Position numbers and translations under genes: made by a program
The notes under the pieces: model-generated
Told to the model about the DNA's origin: nothing
Databases searched by the model: none
What the model saw: only the letters and a program-made list of their open reading frames with translations
Shown: piece by piece, positions 26,465 through 35,628 of the stretch
Layout of the letters: the number at the start of each line of letters is the position of its first letter
Numbering within the stretch: the stretch's first letter is position 1
NCBI RefSeq assembly: GCF_001426705.1
Contig: NZ_LMFC01000001.1
Coordinates: forward strand, 1,393,355 to 1,457,354
Source of the DNA: Cellulomonas sp. Root485
GTDB taxonomy: Bacteria; Actinomycetota; Actinomycetes; Actinomycetales; Cellulomonadaceae
Length of the DNA stretch: 64,000 bases
Direction of reading: 5' to 3'

Positions 26465-26568
26465 GGTTCCTCTCGGAGTGCTGGACGCGCGGCGGCGTGG
26501 TGTCGTTGCCCCTGAACAGCGATCCGTCCCGCCATCGGCGGGCACGCCCGGCGCGAGGGACACGACGA

Positions 26569-27225
26569 ATGACGAGCCCGACCGGCACCGCACCCCAGCG
26601 ACTGGCCTTCGACGGTCACATCGCCGGGTTCGGCACCACCGAAGGCACACGCATCGTCGTGGGGCGGTGGCGCACGTCCCCGCTCGGCTCCTTCTCCGAC
26701 GTGATGGTCGAGCGTGCCGACGGGCTGCGCGTCCTGCTGGCTCCCCGCGACGACGTCGCGGACCTCCTGGCCGGGACCTACGTCTTCGACGCGGTGCACG
26801 TGGTGCCGGTCGGGCTGCGGGCGGACGAGGGTCGACGTCGCTGGCGTCTGCGCGCCGGCCCGCTGACCGCGGACCTGTCCATCGGCTCGCGCACGCGCCT
26901 GGGCCGGCTGCTGGTGGCGGTGCCGCGCCAGCACGCGGTCGCGACGCTCGTCGCCACCGCCGCCGATCCGTTCGCGCGTCTGCTCCTCGACGGTGTCCGT
27001 ACACGCGGCACGGCAGGGCAGGGCAGGCGGGAGTGGTACGTCGCCGGTGACCAGCACGCGATCACCGCCGTCCGGGCACTGTGGGGGTCGGCCGACCTCG
27101 GCGCCGTCGCACCGGTGGTGCCCGCTGTGCGGTTCGGCTTCTCGTCGGTACCGGCGGCACCGATGGTCACGCGCGTGCGGACGATCATCGAAATGTCGGC
27201 GGGGCGCACGCAGCCCGGGCACTAA
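26569..27225 (+). CDS. Conserved hypothetical protein
   Basis: A 218-aa protein I cannot assign to a family. It has no signal peptide, no clear transmembrane helix and no catalytic motif. The sequence alternates short beta-like stretches ([51 protein letters not shown]) and looks like a compact beta-rich soluble protein, perhaps of the acetoacetate-decarboxylase-like type, but this is a guess. ATG at 26569 has GAGGGA 8 nt upstream. The 104-nt gap before it shows no promoter I can defend. aspS starts 53 nt downstream. Confidence 0.7.
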   Translation: MTSPTGTAPQRLAFDGHIAGFGTTEGTRIVVGRWRTSPLGSFSDVMVERADGLRVLLAPRDDVADLLAGTYVFDAVHVVPVGLRADEGRRRWRLRAGPLTADLSIGSRTRLGRLLVAVPRQHAVATLVATAADPFARLLLDGVRTRGTAGQGRREWYVAGDQHAITAVRALWGSADLGAVAPVVPAVRFGFSSVPAAPMVTRVRTIIEMSAGRTQPGH

Positions 27226-27228
27226 GAT
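27223..27228 (+). promoter_or_regulatory. Candidate -10 box of aspS
   Basis: TAAGAT overlaps the end of the upstream hypothetical gene and lies 50 nt before the aspS GTG. No clear -35. Confidence 0.4.
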
Positions 27229-27278
27229 CGTGCGGGCGTCCGCTGGGCGCTCCCACCCCCGACCCCGAAGGACCTTCC

Positions 27279-29048
27279 GTGCTCCGCACCCACACGGCCG
27301 GCTCGCTGCGAGCCGAGCACATCGGTACCACCGTCACCCTCACGGGCTGGGTGGACCGGCGTCGCGATCACGGTGGGGTCGCGTTCGTGGACCTGCGGGA
27401 CGCCTCGGGCATCGCCCAGGTCGTCGTGCGGGACGAGGCCGTCGCGCACGGGCTGCGGGCCGAGTACGTGCTGCAGGTGACGGGCGAGGTCGGTCGTCGG
27501 CCAGCGGGCAACGAGAACCCCAACCTTGCCACGGGCGAGGTCGAGCTCGTCGCCGCCCAGGTCGTCGTGCTCAACGAGTCCGAGCCGCTGCCGTTCCAGG
27601 TCTCGTCGTCCCTCGACGAGACCGTCGGCGAGGAGGCGCGCCTCAAGTACCGGTACCTGGACCTGCGCCGGCCCGCGCCGGCCCGTGCGATGCGCCTGCG
27701 CGCCAAGGCCAACCAGGCTGCACGACGGGTGCTCGACGCGCAGGACTTCGTCGAGGTCGAGACCCCGACCCTGACGCGCTCGACGCCCGAGGGGGCCCGT
27801 GACTTCCTCGTGCCCGCGCGCCTGGCGCCCGGGTCCTGGTACGCGCTCCCGCAGTCGCCGCAGCTGTTCAAGCAGCTGCTCATGGTCGGCGGGCTCGAGC
27901 GGTACTACCAGATCGCCCGCTGCTACCGGGACGAGGACTTCCGCGCCGACCGTCAGCCGGAGTTCACGCAGCTGGACGTCGAGATGAGCTTCGTCGAGCA
28001 GGACGACGTGATCGCGCTCGGCGAGCAGATCCTCGTCGCGCTCTGGGACCTCATCGGGGTGACGGTCCCGACGCCGATCCCGCGCATCACGTTCGCGGAG
28101 TCCATGGCGCGCTACGGCAACGACAAGCCCGACCTGCGGTTCGGGCTCGAGCTGGTCGAGCTGACGTCGTACTTCTCGGAGACGCCCTTCCGCGTGTTCC
28201 AGGCCCCCTACGTCGGCGCTGTCGTGCAGCCCGGCGGCGGCTCCACGCCTCGGCGCGGGTTCGACGCGTGGCAGGAGTGGGCCAAGCAGCGCGGCGCCAA
28301 GGGCCTCGCGTACGTCACGGTCGGTGAGGACGGCGAGCTCGGCGGACCGGTCGCCAAGAACCTCTCGGAGGCCGAGCGCGCGGGCCTCGTGGCCGCCGTC
28401 GGCGCGAGCCCCGGCGACGCCGTGTTCTTCGCGGCCGGTCCGGTCAACGACGCGCGTGCCCTGCTGGGTGCGGCCCGGCTCGAGATCGGTCGGCGCGGTG
28501 GCCTGATCGACGAGAACGAGTGGAAGTTCGTGTGGGTGGTCGACGCCCCGCTGTTCAAGCCCACGGGCGAGGACGACGACGTGGCCGTCGGCGGCGGAGC
28601 CTGGACCGCGGTGCACCACGCGTTCACGTCCCCGACGCCGGAGTGGATCGACACGTTCGAGCAGGACCCGGGCGCTGCGCTGGCCTACGCGTACGACATC
28701 GTCTGCAACGGCAACGAGATCGGCGGCGGCTCCATCCGTATCCACCGCAAAGACGTCCAGGAGCGCGTGTTCGACGTCATGGGCATCGGCCCGGACGAGG
28801 CGCAGGAGAAGTTCGGCTTCCTGCTCAACGCGTTCCAGTTCGGCGCGCCGCCGCACGGTGGGATCGCGTTCGGCTGGGACCGGATCCTGGCGCTGCTGAC
28901 GGGTTCGGAGTCGATCCGCGACGTCATCGCGTTCCCCAAGTCGGGCGGCGGGTTCGACCCGCTCACGGCGGCGCCGGCCCCGATCACGCCGGAGCAGCGT
29001 CGCGAGGCCGGCGTGGACGCCAAGCCGAAGGTCGCACCCGAGGCCTGA
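27279..29048 (+). CDS. aspS: Aspartate--tRNA(Asp/Asn) ligase, probably non-discriminating
   Basis: A 589-aa bacterial-type class II synthetase: N-terminal OB-fold anticodon-binding domain (1-105), catalytic core with motif 1, motif 2 ([20 protein letters not shown], about 212-231), a GAD insertion (about 285-420) and motif 3 ([12 protein letters not shown] near 535). H31 in RRRDHGG is the residue found in non-discriminating AspRS, which also charge tRNA-Asn for later amidation by GatCAB; discriminating enzymes such as E. coli have leucine there. GTG at 27279 follows GAAGGA. The stop overlaps the GNAT gene ATG by one base. Confidence 0.95.
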   Translation: MLRTHTAGSLRAEHIGTTVTLTGWVDRRRDHGGVAFVDLRDASGIAQVVVRDEAVAHGLRAEYVLQVTGEVGRRPAGNENPNLATGEVELVAAQVVVLNESEPLPFQVSSSLDETVGEEARLKYRYLDLRRPAPARAMRLRAKANQAARRVLDAQDFVEVETPTLTRSTPEGARDFLVPARLAPGSWYALPQSPQLFKQLLMVGGLERYYQIARCYRDEDFRADRQPEFTQLDVEMSFVEQDDVIALGEQILVALWDLIGVTVPTPIPRITFAESMARYGNDKPDLRFGLELVELTSYFSETPFRVFQAPYVGAVVQPGGGSTPRRGFDAWQEWAKQRGAKGLAYVTVGEDGELGGPVAKNLSEAERAGLVAAVGASPGDAVFFAAGPVNDARALLGAARLEIGRRGGLIDENEWKFVWVVDAPLFKPTGEDDDVAVGGGAWTAVHHAFTSPTPEWIDTFEQDPGAALAYAYDIVCNGNEIGGGSIRIHRKDVQERVFDVMGIGPDEAQEKFGFLLNAFQFGAPPHGGIAFGWDRILALLTGSESIRDVIAFPKSGGGFDPLTAAPAPITPEQRREAGVDAKPKVAPEA

Positions 29049-29806
29049 TGGCGGACGTGCTCGAGGTCCTGCCGCCGCGGTGGCGGCAGGACCGGATGCT
29101 GCTCGGTGACCGGCACCGCTGGACCGACGTCGACGTGCTCGGCGACGACGAGGCGGTCCTGCTGGTGGTCGGCGGACCGGATCGTCCGAGCCTGCTGGGG
29201 CGCGGCGATCCGGAGCACGTCGACCGGCTCGTCGGGGAGGCCGACCTCGGTCCGGCCCGGTGGATGAGCGTCCCGCGGGGCTCGCGCCCGCACGCCGCCA
29301 CGCTCGCCGGTCTCGGCCTGGTCCCCTTCTCCACCTGGGACTGGCTCTCGACGGACGTGATGCCGCCGACGGTGCCGGGGGAGGACGCGGTGCGCGCGCT
29401 CGACCTCGACCGGGACGCGGACGCCATCCGTGCCTGCCTGCACGAGGCCAACCCGGACACGTCCGCGGACCCGGCCGCTCCCGGCGAGCTGGCGTGGTGG
29501 GGCGTGCACGTGGACGGCGTGCTCGGCGGGGTCGTCGGGGTGTCCGAGCGTGGCGGTGCGGGGGATGCGCCGTCCTGGCACGTGCACGGTCTCGGTGTCC
29601 TCCCGCGTCTGCGGGGCAGCGGTGCGGGGACGGCCCTGACGGCTGCAGCGGTGCGCGCAGGGCTGCGTTACGGGGCGTCGTGGGTCTCGCTCGGCATGTA
29701 CGCGCAGAACGACGGCGCCCGTCGGATCTACCGGCGGCTCGGGTTCCGCACCGACGCCGAGCTCACCTCGTTCTCCCCGACCGGGACCCGGCGCCCGCCT
29801 GCCTGA
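29048..29806 (+). CDS. GNAT-family N-acetyltransferase
   Basis: A 252-aa protein with a C-terminal acetyl-CoA binding GNAT domain. Motif A is visible as VHGLGVLPRLRGSGAGTALT (about 179-198), followed by the end motif NDGARRIYRRLGFRTDAEL (about 221-239). The N-terminal half (1-110) lacks a CoA motif and may be a degenerate GNAT copy or substrate domain. It overlaps the aspS stop by one base, so it is co-translated, but the substrate is unknown. It converges on a minus-strand gene with a 9-nt gap. Confidence 0.85.
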   Translation: MADVLEVLPPRWRQDRMLLGDRHRWTDVDVLGDDEAVLLVVGGPDRPSLLGRGDPEHVDRLVGEADLGPARWMSVPRGSRPHAATLAGLGLVPFSTWDWLSTDVMPPTVPGEDAVRALDLDRDADAIRACLHEANPDTSADPAAPGELAWWGVHVDGVLGGVVGVSERGGAGDAPSWHVHGLGVLPRLRGSGAGTALTAAAVRAGLRYGASWVSLGMYAQNDGARRIYRRLGFRTDAELTSFSPTGTRRPPA

Positions 29807-29815
29807 CCGAGTGCG

Positions 29816-30172
29816 TCACCAGCGGGTGGGCGGCTCGACGTCGCCGCTCAGCGACAGGTGGTGCGCCTCGGCGGCATCTCGGGCGAGCGCTTCCTGGAGC
29901 GAGCCTGTCCCGGCCTCGACCGGCAGGACCACGGGGCGCAGGTGGCCGACGCGGCGCCAGAGCCGCCCCAGCACGAGCCACGCCAGCAGGAGCACGACGC
30001 ACAGCGCGAGGAACGGCAGCACCGCGAGTGGCGACGCGCCGCCGGACGACGCGAGGAGCGTGAGGAGCCGCACCTGGCCCACGGCGACCAGAGCGAAGCC
30101 GGCGGTGGCGGCGCGGGCGATCCACCGGGCCCGCAGGAACGGGACCCGGTCGACAGCGGTGGAGCGGGACAC
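29816..30172 (-). CDS. Small two-helix membrane protein, function unknown
   Basis: A 118-aa protein with two hydrophobic segments (about residues 18-40 and 47-68) and a polar C-terminal tail. GTG at 30172 lies 9 nt after the stop of the MMPL transporter gene, so both are probably one transcript. I recognise no family. A role as an accessory factor of the transporter is possible from context only. Confidence 0.6.
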   Translation of the reverse strand: MSRSTAVDRVPFLRARWIARAATAGFALVAVGQVRLLTLLASSGGASPLAVLPFLALCVVLLLAWLVLGRLWRRVGHLRPVVLPVEAGTGSLQEALARDAAEAHHLSLSGDVEPPTRW

Positions 30173-30181
30173 CGGGCCTCC

Positions 30182-32425
30182 TCAGTGGGTGATCGAGATG
30201 CGCTGGTAGGCACGCCGCAGGAACGGCGGGGCCCACCAGTTGGCTCGTCCGAGGAGCGTCATCGTGGCCGGGACCAGGAGCATGCGGACGAGGGTGGCGT
30301 CGATGAGGACGGCGACGGCCAGGGAGAAGCCGACCTCCTTGATCACGAGCAGCTCGCCGGCCACGAACCCGGCGAACACGACGATGACGATCAGTGCCGC
30401 CGACGTGATGATCCGGCCGGACCGCTGCAGGCCGAACCGCACGGCACGATCGTTGGGGACGCCCTGGTCGACGAGCTCCTTGATCCGGGACAGCAGGAAC
30501 ACCTCGTAGTCCATCGCCAGCCCGAACCCGAAGGCGATCACGAGCGCGATGACGTACGTCTCGATGCCGCCGGTCGGCGTGAAGTTCAGCACGCCGGACA
30601 GGTGGCCGTCCTGGAACACCCAGACCAGGACGCCCAGCGACGCCGCCAGCGAGATCACGTTGGTCAGCAGCGCCTTGACGGGCACCACGACCGACCCGGT
30701 CATGAGGAACAGCAGGACGAGACAGGCGACGGCGACGATCCCGATCGCCCACGGAGCCCGCTCGACCACCGCAGCGTTGAAGTCGATCTGGGAGGCCGCC
30801 TGACCGGTCACCCAGGTGGGGAACGGGGCGTCCAAGGCGCGGATCTGGTGGACGACGTCCCGCGCCACGGCGTCGCCGGGGTCGTCGGTGTCGGGTCGCA
30901 CGCCGATCACCACGTAGGAGTCGACCGGGGTCGGCGGGTCGACGGACGCGACGCCGTCGAGGTCCTCGAGCGTCGTGGCCCAGGCTGCCGCCTCCTCCAG
31001 AGAGGTCTGCGCGACGACCGTGATCGCGGGTGTGGACGCCGCGGGGTAGTCGCGGGCGAGCGTGTCCACGAACTCGCGCTGGGCGCTGCCTGCGGGCAGC
31101 AGCTCGGTGGTGGAGTTGCGCAGCTCGAGGTGGGCCAGCGGGAGCGCGAGGATGCCGAGCACCGCGAGGCACGCGAGCAGCACGGTCCACGGACGGCGCT
31201 GCACCCGGGCGGCGAGGCGGGAGAAGGTCCCCTCCTCGGTCTGCACGTCGGCGGTCCGCGCGAGGATGCCACGGAGGCCGGGGATGCGCGCGAGGATGCT
31301 CGGCCGGATCATGCGGCGCCCGGCGAGCACCAGGAGGGCGGGGACGAGGGTCAGCGCTGTCGCGACCGCCACCACGATGACGGCGACGCCCGCCGCGCCG
31401 AAGGCCCGCAGGATCGGCGGCTGGAAGACGAGCAGCCCGGCGATCGAGATGGCGACGATGAGCGCCGAGAAGGTCACCGTGCGGCCCGCGGTCGCCATGG
31501 TGCGCTCGATCGCGGTGAGGACGGCGCCGTCGCCGCGTCGTCGCCGGCTGCCGGCTCCGCCGTCGTCGTCGACCAGGTGGTGCAGCTCCTCACGGAACCG
31601 CGACACCATCAGCAGGCCCCAGTCGATCGAGAGCCCGAGGCCGAGCACGGTCACGATGTTGACGACGGACGAGTCGAGATCGAGCACGTAGGAGAAGCCC
31701 AGGAGCGCCGCGAGGCCTCCGGCGATCGAGGCGACTGCGCCGACCATGGGCATCCCGGCCGCGAGGAAGCCGCCGAAGACGAGGATCATGATGAGCAGCG
31801 CGACCGGGAGGGCGAAGCTCTCGCCGGTGCGGAGGTCGGTCTCCACCTGGTCCGTGATCGCCTCGACGATGAGCGTCGTCCCGCCGACGATGCCGGTCAC
31901 CCCGGGAGCGGCGTCGTCGAGGTCCGCCGGGATCTCGAGCAGGCGCGCCTCCACGTCGTCGAGCGCCACCTCCTGCTCCTCCGGCGCCAGGTCGGGTGCG
32001 AGCTCGACCACGACGAGGAAGCCGTTGCCGTCCTGTGCGACGAGGGGTGCGGCGGCCGGGTTGGCGGCGCCGTCCGGCAGCGCGAGGGGATCGATCACCG
32101 AGACGACGCCGTCGATGGCGACGAGATCCTCGCGCGCGGGCGCCATTGCGGTGGCCACCTCGGGGGAGGCAGGGTCGACGCCGTCGAGGACGAGGGTGAG
32201 CGACGGACCGCTGTCGTCGGCCTCGTCGAGGATGCGGAAGCCTTCGGAGCTCTCCGACCCGGGAACGCCGGGAGCACCCGTGCTGAGACGGTCGAACAGG
32301 TTCTCCCCGTGCACGCCGAGGACGGCCAGCCCGTACCCGAGCACGGCGAAGACCAGCCACGCCACGACGGTGAGGCGGGGATGATGGGCGACTGCGCGAC
32401 CTACTCGGGCGAACACGCGGGTCAT
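30182..32425 (-). CDS. MMPL-family RND transporter
   Basis: A 747-aa inner-membrane transporter of the MmpL/hydrophobe-exporter type. It has the duplicated layout: an N-terminal helix ([17 protein letters not shown]), a large extracellular loop (about 40-200), a five- to six-helix bundle with [20 protein letters not shown] (the MMPL signature, about 275-294), and a second half repeating this with [19 protein letters not shown] near 625. Likely exports a lipid or hydrophobic compound driven by proton flow; substrate is unknown. ATG at 32425 has no clear Shine-Dalgarno; an in-frame GTG lies at 32455. It is divergent from rarA. Confidence 0.9.
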   Translation of the reverse strand: MTRVFARVGRAVAHHPRLTVVAWLVFAVLGYGLAVLGVHGENLFDRLSTGAPGVPGSESSEGFRILDEADDSGPSLTLVLDGVDPASPEVATAMAPAREDLVAIDGVVSVIDPLALPDGAANPAAAPLVAQDGNGFLVVVELAPDLAPEEQEVALDDVEARLLEIPADLDDAAPGVTGIVGGTTLIVEAITDQVETDLRTGESFALPVALLIMILVFGGFLAAGMPMVGAVASIAGGLAALLGFSYVLDLDSSVVNIVTVLGLGLSIDWGLLMVSRFREELHHLVDDDGGAGSRRRRGDGAVLTAIERTMATAGRTVTFSALIVAISIAGLLVFQPPILRAFGAAGVAVIVVAVATALTLVPALLVLAGRRMIRPSILARIPGLRGILARTADVQTEEGTFSRLAARVQRRPWTVLLACLAVLGILALPLAHLELRNSTTELLPAGSAQREFVDTLARDYPAASTPAITVVAQTSLEEAAAWATTLEDLDGVASVDPPTPVDSYVVIGVRPDTDDPGDAVARDVVHQIRALDAPFPTWVTGQAASQIDFNAAVVERAPWAIGIVAVACLVLLFLMTGSVVVPVKALLTNVISLAASLGVLVWVFQDGHLSGVLNFTPTGGIETYVIALVIAFGFGLAMDYEVFLLSRIKELVDQGVPNDRAVRFGLQRSGRIITSAALIVIVVFAGFVAGELLVIKEVGFSLAVAVLIDATLVRMLLVPATMTLLGRANWWAPPFLRRAYQRISITH

Positions 32426-32529
32426 CGTCGCAGGTGGAACGGGCGTCTCGCACACGTTGTCACCCGGTGGGGCGTCAGGATCGCCTCGTCGGGCGGCGCC
32501 GGACGGCGTCGGACGTCGGTGCGTCTGCG

Positions 32530-32535
32530 TACCCT
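32530..32535 (+). promoter_or_regulatory. -10 box for leaderless rarA transcript
   Basis: TACCCT is followed by 6 nt and then ATG at 32542, with no Shine-Dalgarno. Confidence 0.45.
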
Positions 32536-32541
32536 GCCCGC

Positions 32542-33912
32542 ATGGACCTGTTCGATGCGGTGACGTCGACGGCCTCCGGGCTGCCCGCCGTCGGGGCCGG
32601 CGCACCGCTCGCCGTCCGGATGCGGCCGCGCGACCTGGGCGAGGTCGCCGGCCAGGAGCACCTGCTCGTCGGCGGTTCGCCGCTGCGCCGTCTGGTCGAG
32701 CCCGCGAACGAGGCGGCACGCCGGGCGGCGCCTACCTCCGTCGTGCTCTGGGGGCCGCCAGGGACGGGCAAGACCACCCTCGCGTACCTGATCGCCGCGA
32801 CGTCGGGTCGTCGGTTCGTCGAGCTGTCGGCGGTGACCGCGGGTGTCAAGGACGTGCGGGCCGTGATCGAGGACGCGCGCCGCCGGCTGGCCACGGACGG
32901 CACCGAGACCGTCCTGTTCATCGACGAGGTGCACCGGTTCACCAAGGCCCAGCAGGACGCCCTGCTACCCAGCGTCGAGAATCGCTGGGTCACGCTCGTC
33001 GCCGCCACGACGGAGAACCCGTCGTTCTCGGTGAACTCTCCGCTGCTGTCCCGGTCGCTCCTGCTCACGCTCCAGCCGCTCGACACGGACGACGTCCGCC
33101 GCCTGGTCCGTCGCGCGGTGGAGGACGAGCGCGGGCTGGACGGCTCGATCGCGCTGACCGACGACGCGGAGGAGCACCTGCTGCGGCTGGCCGGCGGTGA
33201 CGCGCGCAAGGCGCTGACCATCCTGGAGGCGGCCGCGGGCTCTGCTCTCTCGGAGGATGGCGCGGTCCCGCCGGTCCCGGTCGACCTCGCGACGATGGAG
33301 CGGGCCATCGACGTCGCCGCCGTCCGCTACGACCGCGACGGCGACCAGCACTACGACGTCATCAGCGCGTTCATCAAGTCCGTACGCGGTTCCGACGTCG
33401 ACGCGTCGCTGCACTACCTCGCGCGGATGATCGCGGCGGGGGAGGACCCGCGGTTCATCGCCCGCCGGATCGTGATCTCGGCGGCGGAGGACGTCGGCAT
33501 GGCGGACCCGAGTGCGCTGCAGACCGCGGTCGCGGCCGCACAGGCGGTGGCGCTGATCGGTATGCCGGAGGCGCGGATCATCCTCGCCGAGGCCGTGGTG
33601 CACCTGGCCACCGCCCCGAAGTCGAACGCGGCCTACCTCGGCATCGACCGCGCGCTGGCCGACGTGCGCGCGGGCCGCATCGGCTCCGTCCCGGCGCACC
33701 TGCGGGACGCGCACTACGCGGGCGCCAAGGTGCTGGGACACGGGACGGCGTACGTGTACGCGCACGACCAGCCACACGCGGTCGCCGCTCAGCAGTACCT
33801 GCCGGACGAGCTCGCGGGGACGCGCTACTACGAACCGAGCGACCGCGGGTTCGAGCGCCAGGTCACCGAGCGGCTCGACCGCATCCGCGCGATCCTCGAC
33901 GACCAGGCCTGA
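32542..33912 (+). CDS. rarA: Replication-associated recombination protein A (MgsA/WRNIP1 family AAA+ ATPase)
   Basis: A 456-aa clamp-loader-like AAA+ ATPase acting at stalled replication forks. Walker [10 protein letters not shown] (about residue 73), Walker B FIDEVHRF (about 127), sensor 1 [18 protein letters not shown] and the C-terminal tetramerisation domain ([30 protein letters not shown]) are intact. ATG at 32542 is chosen because TACCCT lies 6 nt upstream, implying a leaderless mRNA. It is divergent from the MMPL gene. Position near alaS matches M. tuberculosis (Rv2559c). Confidence 0.94.
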   Translation: MDLFDAVTSTASGLPAVGAGAPLAVRMRPRDLGEVAGQEHLLVGGSPLRRLVEPANEAARRAAPTSVVLWGPPGTGKTTLAYLIAATSGRRFVELSAVTAGVKDVRAVIEDARRRLATDGTETVLFIDEVHRFTKAQQDALLPSVENRWVTLVAATTENPSFSVNSPLLSRSLLLTLQPLDTDDVRRLVRRAVEDERGLDGSIALTDDAEEHLLRLAGGDARKALTILEAAAGSALSEDGAVPPVPVDLATMERAIDVAAVRYDRDGDQHYDVISAFIKSVRGSDVDASLHYLARMIAAGEDPRFIARRIVISAAEDVGMADPSALQTAVAAAQAVALIGMPEARIILAEAVVHLATAPKSNAAYLGIDRALADVRAGRIGSVPAHLRDAHYAGAKVLGHGTAYVYAHDQPHAVAAQQYLPDELAGTRYYEPSDRGFERQVTERLDRIRAILDDQA

Positions 33913-33937
33913 TTCTCCGATCCAGGGCCCCGCAGGG

Positions 33938-33943
33938 TAGAGT
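33938..33943 (+). promoter_or_regulatory. -10 box of rpsD
   Basis: TAGAGT lies 26 nt after the rarA stop. Transcription would begin near 33950, leaving a leader of about 160 nt before the rpsD start. No strong -35 at the ideal distance (TTCTCC is 19 nt upstream). Confidence 0.45.
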
Positions 33944-33949
33944 GTCGAG

Positions 33950-34109
33950 GTCGTCCAGTGGACGGGCATGCGTGCGTGCCCCCGCTCGGACGGCCACCTG
34001 GGGCCTTAGCCAGCGTCGAGAACAGACGCGACGCATCCACGGTCGGCCCCACGCCCGTCGGAACTCTCCGTCATCGGGTGTGACGTCTACAACGACAGGA
34101 AGTAACTCT
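33950..34109 (+). other. Long 5' leader of rpsD
   Basis: About 160 nt separate the predicted start site from the rpsD GTG, far more than for most genes here. No ORF or family motif was recognised. Ribosomal protein S4 often represses its own mRNA through a leader structure, so this is a candidate autoregulatory leader, by inference only. Confidence 0.35.
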
Positions 34110-34736
34110 GTGAGCAGCGTGACCCGCTCGCGTCGCCAGGTGCGCCTTTCCCGCGCCCTCGGCCTCGCGCTGACGCCCAAGGCCGTCAAGCACTTCGAGA
34201 AGCGGCCGTACCCCCCCGGCGAGCACGGCCGTGCGCGTCGCCGCACCGAGTCGGACTACGCGGTCCGTCTCCGTGAGAAGCAGCGTCTGCGCGCGCAGTA
34301 CGCGCTGCGCGAGAAGCAGATGGCTCGTGCGTACGAGGACGCCCGCAAGGCCCCGGGCCTGACCGGTGAGGCGCTCGTCGAGAACCTCGAGACCCGCCTG
34401 GACGCCCTCGTCCTGCGCTCCGGCTTCGCCCGCACCATCCTGCAGGCCCGCCAGGTCGTCGTGCACCGTCACATGCTGGTCGACGGCAAGATCGTGGACC
34501 GCCCGTCGTTCCGCGTGAAGCCGGGCCAGACGCTCCAGGTCAAGCCGAAGAGCCAGGCCACCGTGCCGTTCCAGGTCGCCGCCGCCGGTGCGCACCGCGA
34601 CGTCCTGCCGAACGTCCCGGGCTACCTGGACGTGCAGCTCGAGAAGCTCAGCTCCGTCCTGGTGCGAGCTCCGAAGCGCGCGGAGATCCCCGTGACGTGC
34701 GAGGTCCAGCTGGTCGTCGAGTACTACGCCCGCTGA
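34110..34736 (+). CDS. rpsD: 30S ribosomal protein S4
   Basis: A 208-aa primary 16S rRNA-binding protein. The S4 RNA-binding domain is seen in LETRLDALVLRSGFARTILQARQVVVHRHMLVDGK (about 91-125; key part LVLRSGFARTILQARQ). The N-terminus has no cysteines, so it is the zinc-free form. GTG at 34110 follows AGGA at 34097-34100. It stands alone between rarA and alaS, outside the ribosomal alpha operon, as in Streptomyces. A strong terminator follows. Confidence 0.96.
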   Translation: MSSVTRSRRQVRLSRALGLALTPKAVKHFEKRPYPPGEHGRARRRTESDYAVRLREKQRLRAQYALREKQMARAYEDARKAPGLTGEALVENLETRLDALVLRSGFARTILQARQVVVHRHMLVDGKIVDRPSFRVKPGQTLQVKPKSQATVPFQVAAAGAHRDVLPNVPGYLDVQLEKLSSVLVRAPKRAEIPVTCEVQLVVEYYAR

Positions 34737-34752
34737 TCTGACGTCTCACCGG

Positions 34753-34784
34753 ACGCCCCGCCGCGCACCTGCGCAGCGGGGCGT
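34753..34784 (+). terminator. Strong terminator after rpsD
   Basis: ACGCCCCGC pairs with GCGGGGCGT (9 bp), continuing after one mismatch with four more G-C pairs around an ACCT loop. TTCGTG follows. It starts 17 nt after the rpsD stop. Confidence 0.8.
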
Positions 34785-34847
34785 TCGTGCGTGCAGGGCG
34801 GGTAGGGTTTCGGCGGGGTCGAGGACCCCAGGACCAGGAGGCTGGAC

Positions 34848-35216
34848 ATGTCGGTGGGTGACGTCGCGGGGCTGATCGCCGCGATCGCGTTCGTGCTGCT
34901 CGTAGGCTTCTTGGCGGTGCCGCTCATCAAGCTCGGGCGCGTGCTCGACGAGACCCGGACCTCGGTCAAGGAGATCACCGACCACACGGTGCCGGTGCTC
35001 GACGAGACCGCGACGCTCGTCGCGTCGTCGAACACGCAGCTGGAGAACATCGACACCGTCACCACGGCCGCGGCCCAGGTCTCGGAGAACGTCTCGGCGC
35101 TCACGTCCCTGTTCGCCGCCACGGTCGGCGGTCCGATGATCAAGGCGGCCGCCTTCTCGTACGGCGTGCGCACCGCGCTGTCGGGACTCGCGGCGAGCGC
35201 GCGCCGGAGCCGATGA
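34848..35216 (+). CDS. DUF948 family protein
   Basis: A 122-aa protein with one N-terminal transmembrane helix (about 5-27) followed by a heptad-like amphipathic region rich in T, E, V and N ([20 protein letters not shown], about 33-52), as in DUF948 proteins. AGGAGG at 34836-34841 supports ATG 34848, and TAGGGT at 34803-34808 could be a -10. It overlaps the next gene by four bases. The DUF948/DUF6167 pair upstream of alaS is common in actinobacteria; no function is known. Confidence 0.82.
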   Translation: MSVGDVAGLIAAIAFVLLVGFLAVPLIKLGRVLDETRTSVKEITDHTVPVLDETATLVASSNTQLENIDTVTTAAAQVSENVSALTSLFAATVGGPMIKAAAFSYGVRTALSGLAASARRSR

Positions 35217-35575
35217 TGGCGCGCCGGCTCACGTGGCTCGCGATCGGGGTGGTCCTCACGGTCGTCGTGGTCCGCAAGGGCCGCTCGGTCGTGGACTCCT
35301 ACCTCCCCGCGGGGACGACGGACGCGATCGACGGCGCCCAGCGGGTGTCGCGCGCCGTCGCGTCGTTCCGGACGGACTTCCTCGCGGCGATGGCCGAGCG
35401 CGAGCAGGAGCTACGGCACGACCTCGTCGGGGACGTCGACGTCGACGCGTTGCGCGCCGAGCGTCCGGAGCGGGTCGCGAACGTGCGACGCGCCTGGTCC
35501 TCACGACGCGGCGAGGACTGGGCCGGCGCTCCCACCGAGGATCCCGACGACGACGACGGCTACACCTTCTTCTAG
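35213..35575 (+). CDS. DUF6167-like small membrane protein
   Basis: A 120-aa protein with one N-terminal hydrophobic helix ([15 protein letters not shown], about 6-20), then a charged helical region and an acidic end ([11 protein letters not shown]). ATG at 35213 overlaps the DUF948 stop (ATGA); ATG at 35216 is equally possible. Its place between DUF948 and alaS is the basis for the family name. Function unknown. Confidence 0.75.
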   Translation: MMARRLTWLAIGVVLTVVVVRKGRSVVDSYLPAGTTDAIDGAQRVSRAVASFRTDFLAAMAEREQELRHDLVGDVDVDALRAERPERVANVRRAWSSRRGEDWAGAPTEDPDDDDGYTFF

Positions 35576-35628
35576 GCAGCACCCGTACCGGCACCACCCG
35601 ATCACCACAGATGGACGACGAGGACACG

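Noticed and set aside
32426-32541. SOS box between the MMPL gene and rarA
   Set aside because: No GAAC-n4-GTTC-like palindrome is present in this gap, despite the repair role of rarA.
29858-32563. 900-codon plus-strand frame opposite the MMPL gene
   Set aside because: The minus-strand frame encodes a clear MMPL transporter; the plus-strand translation is low-complexity shadow sequence.
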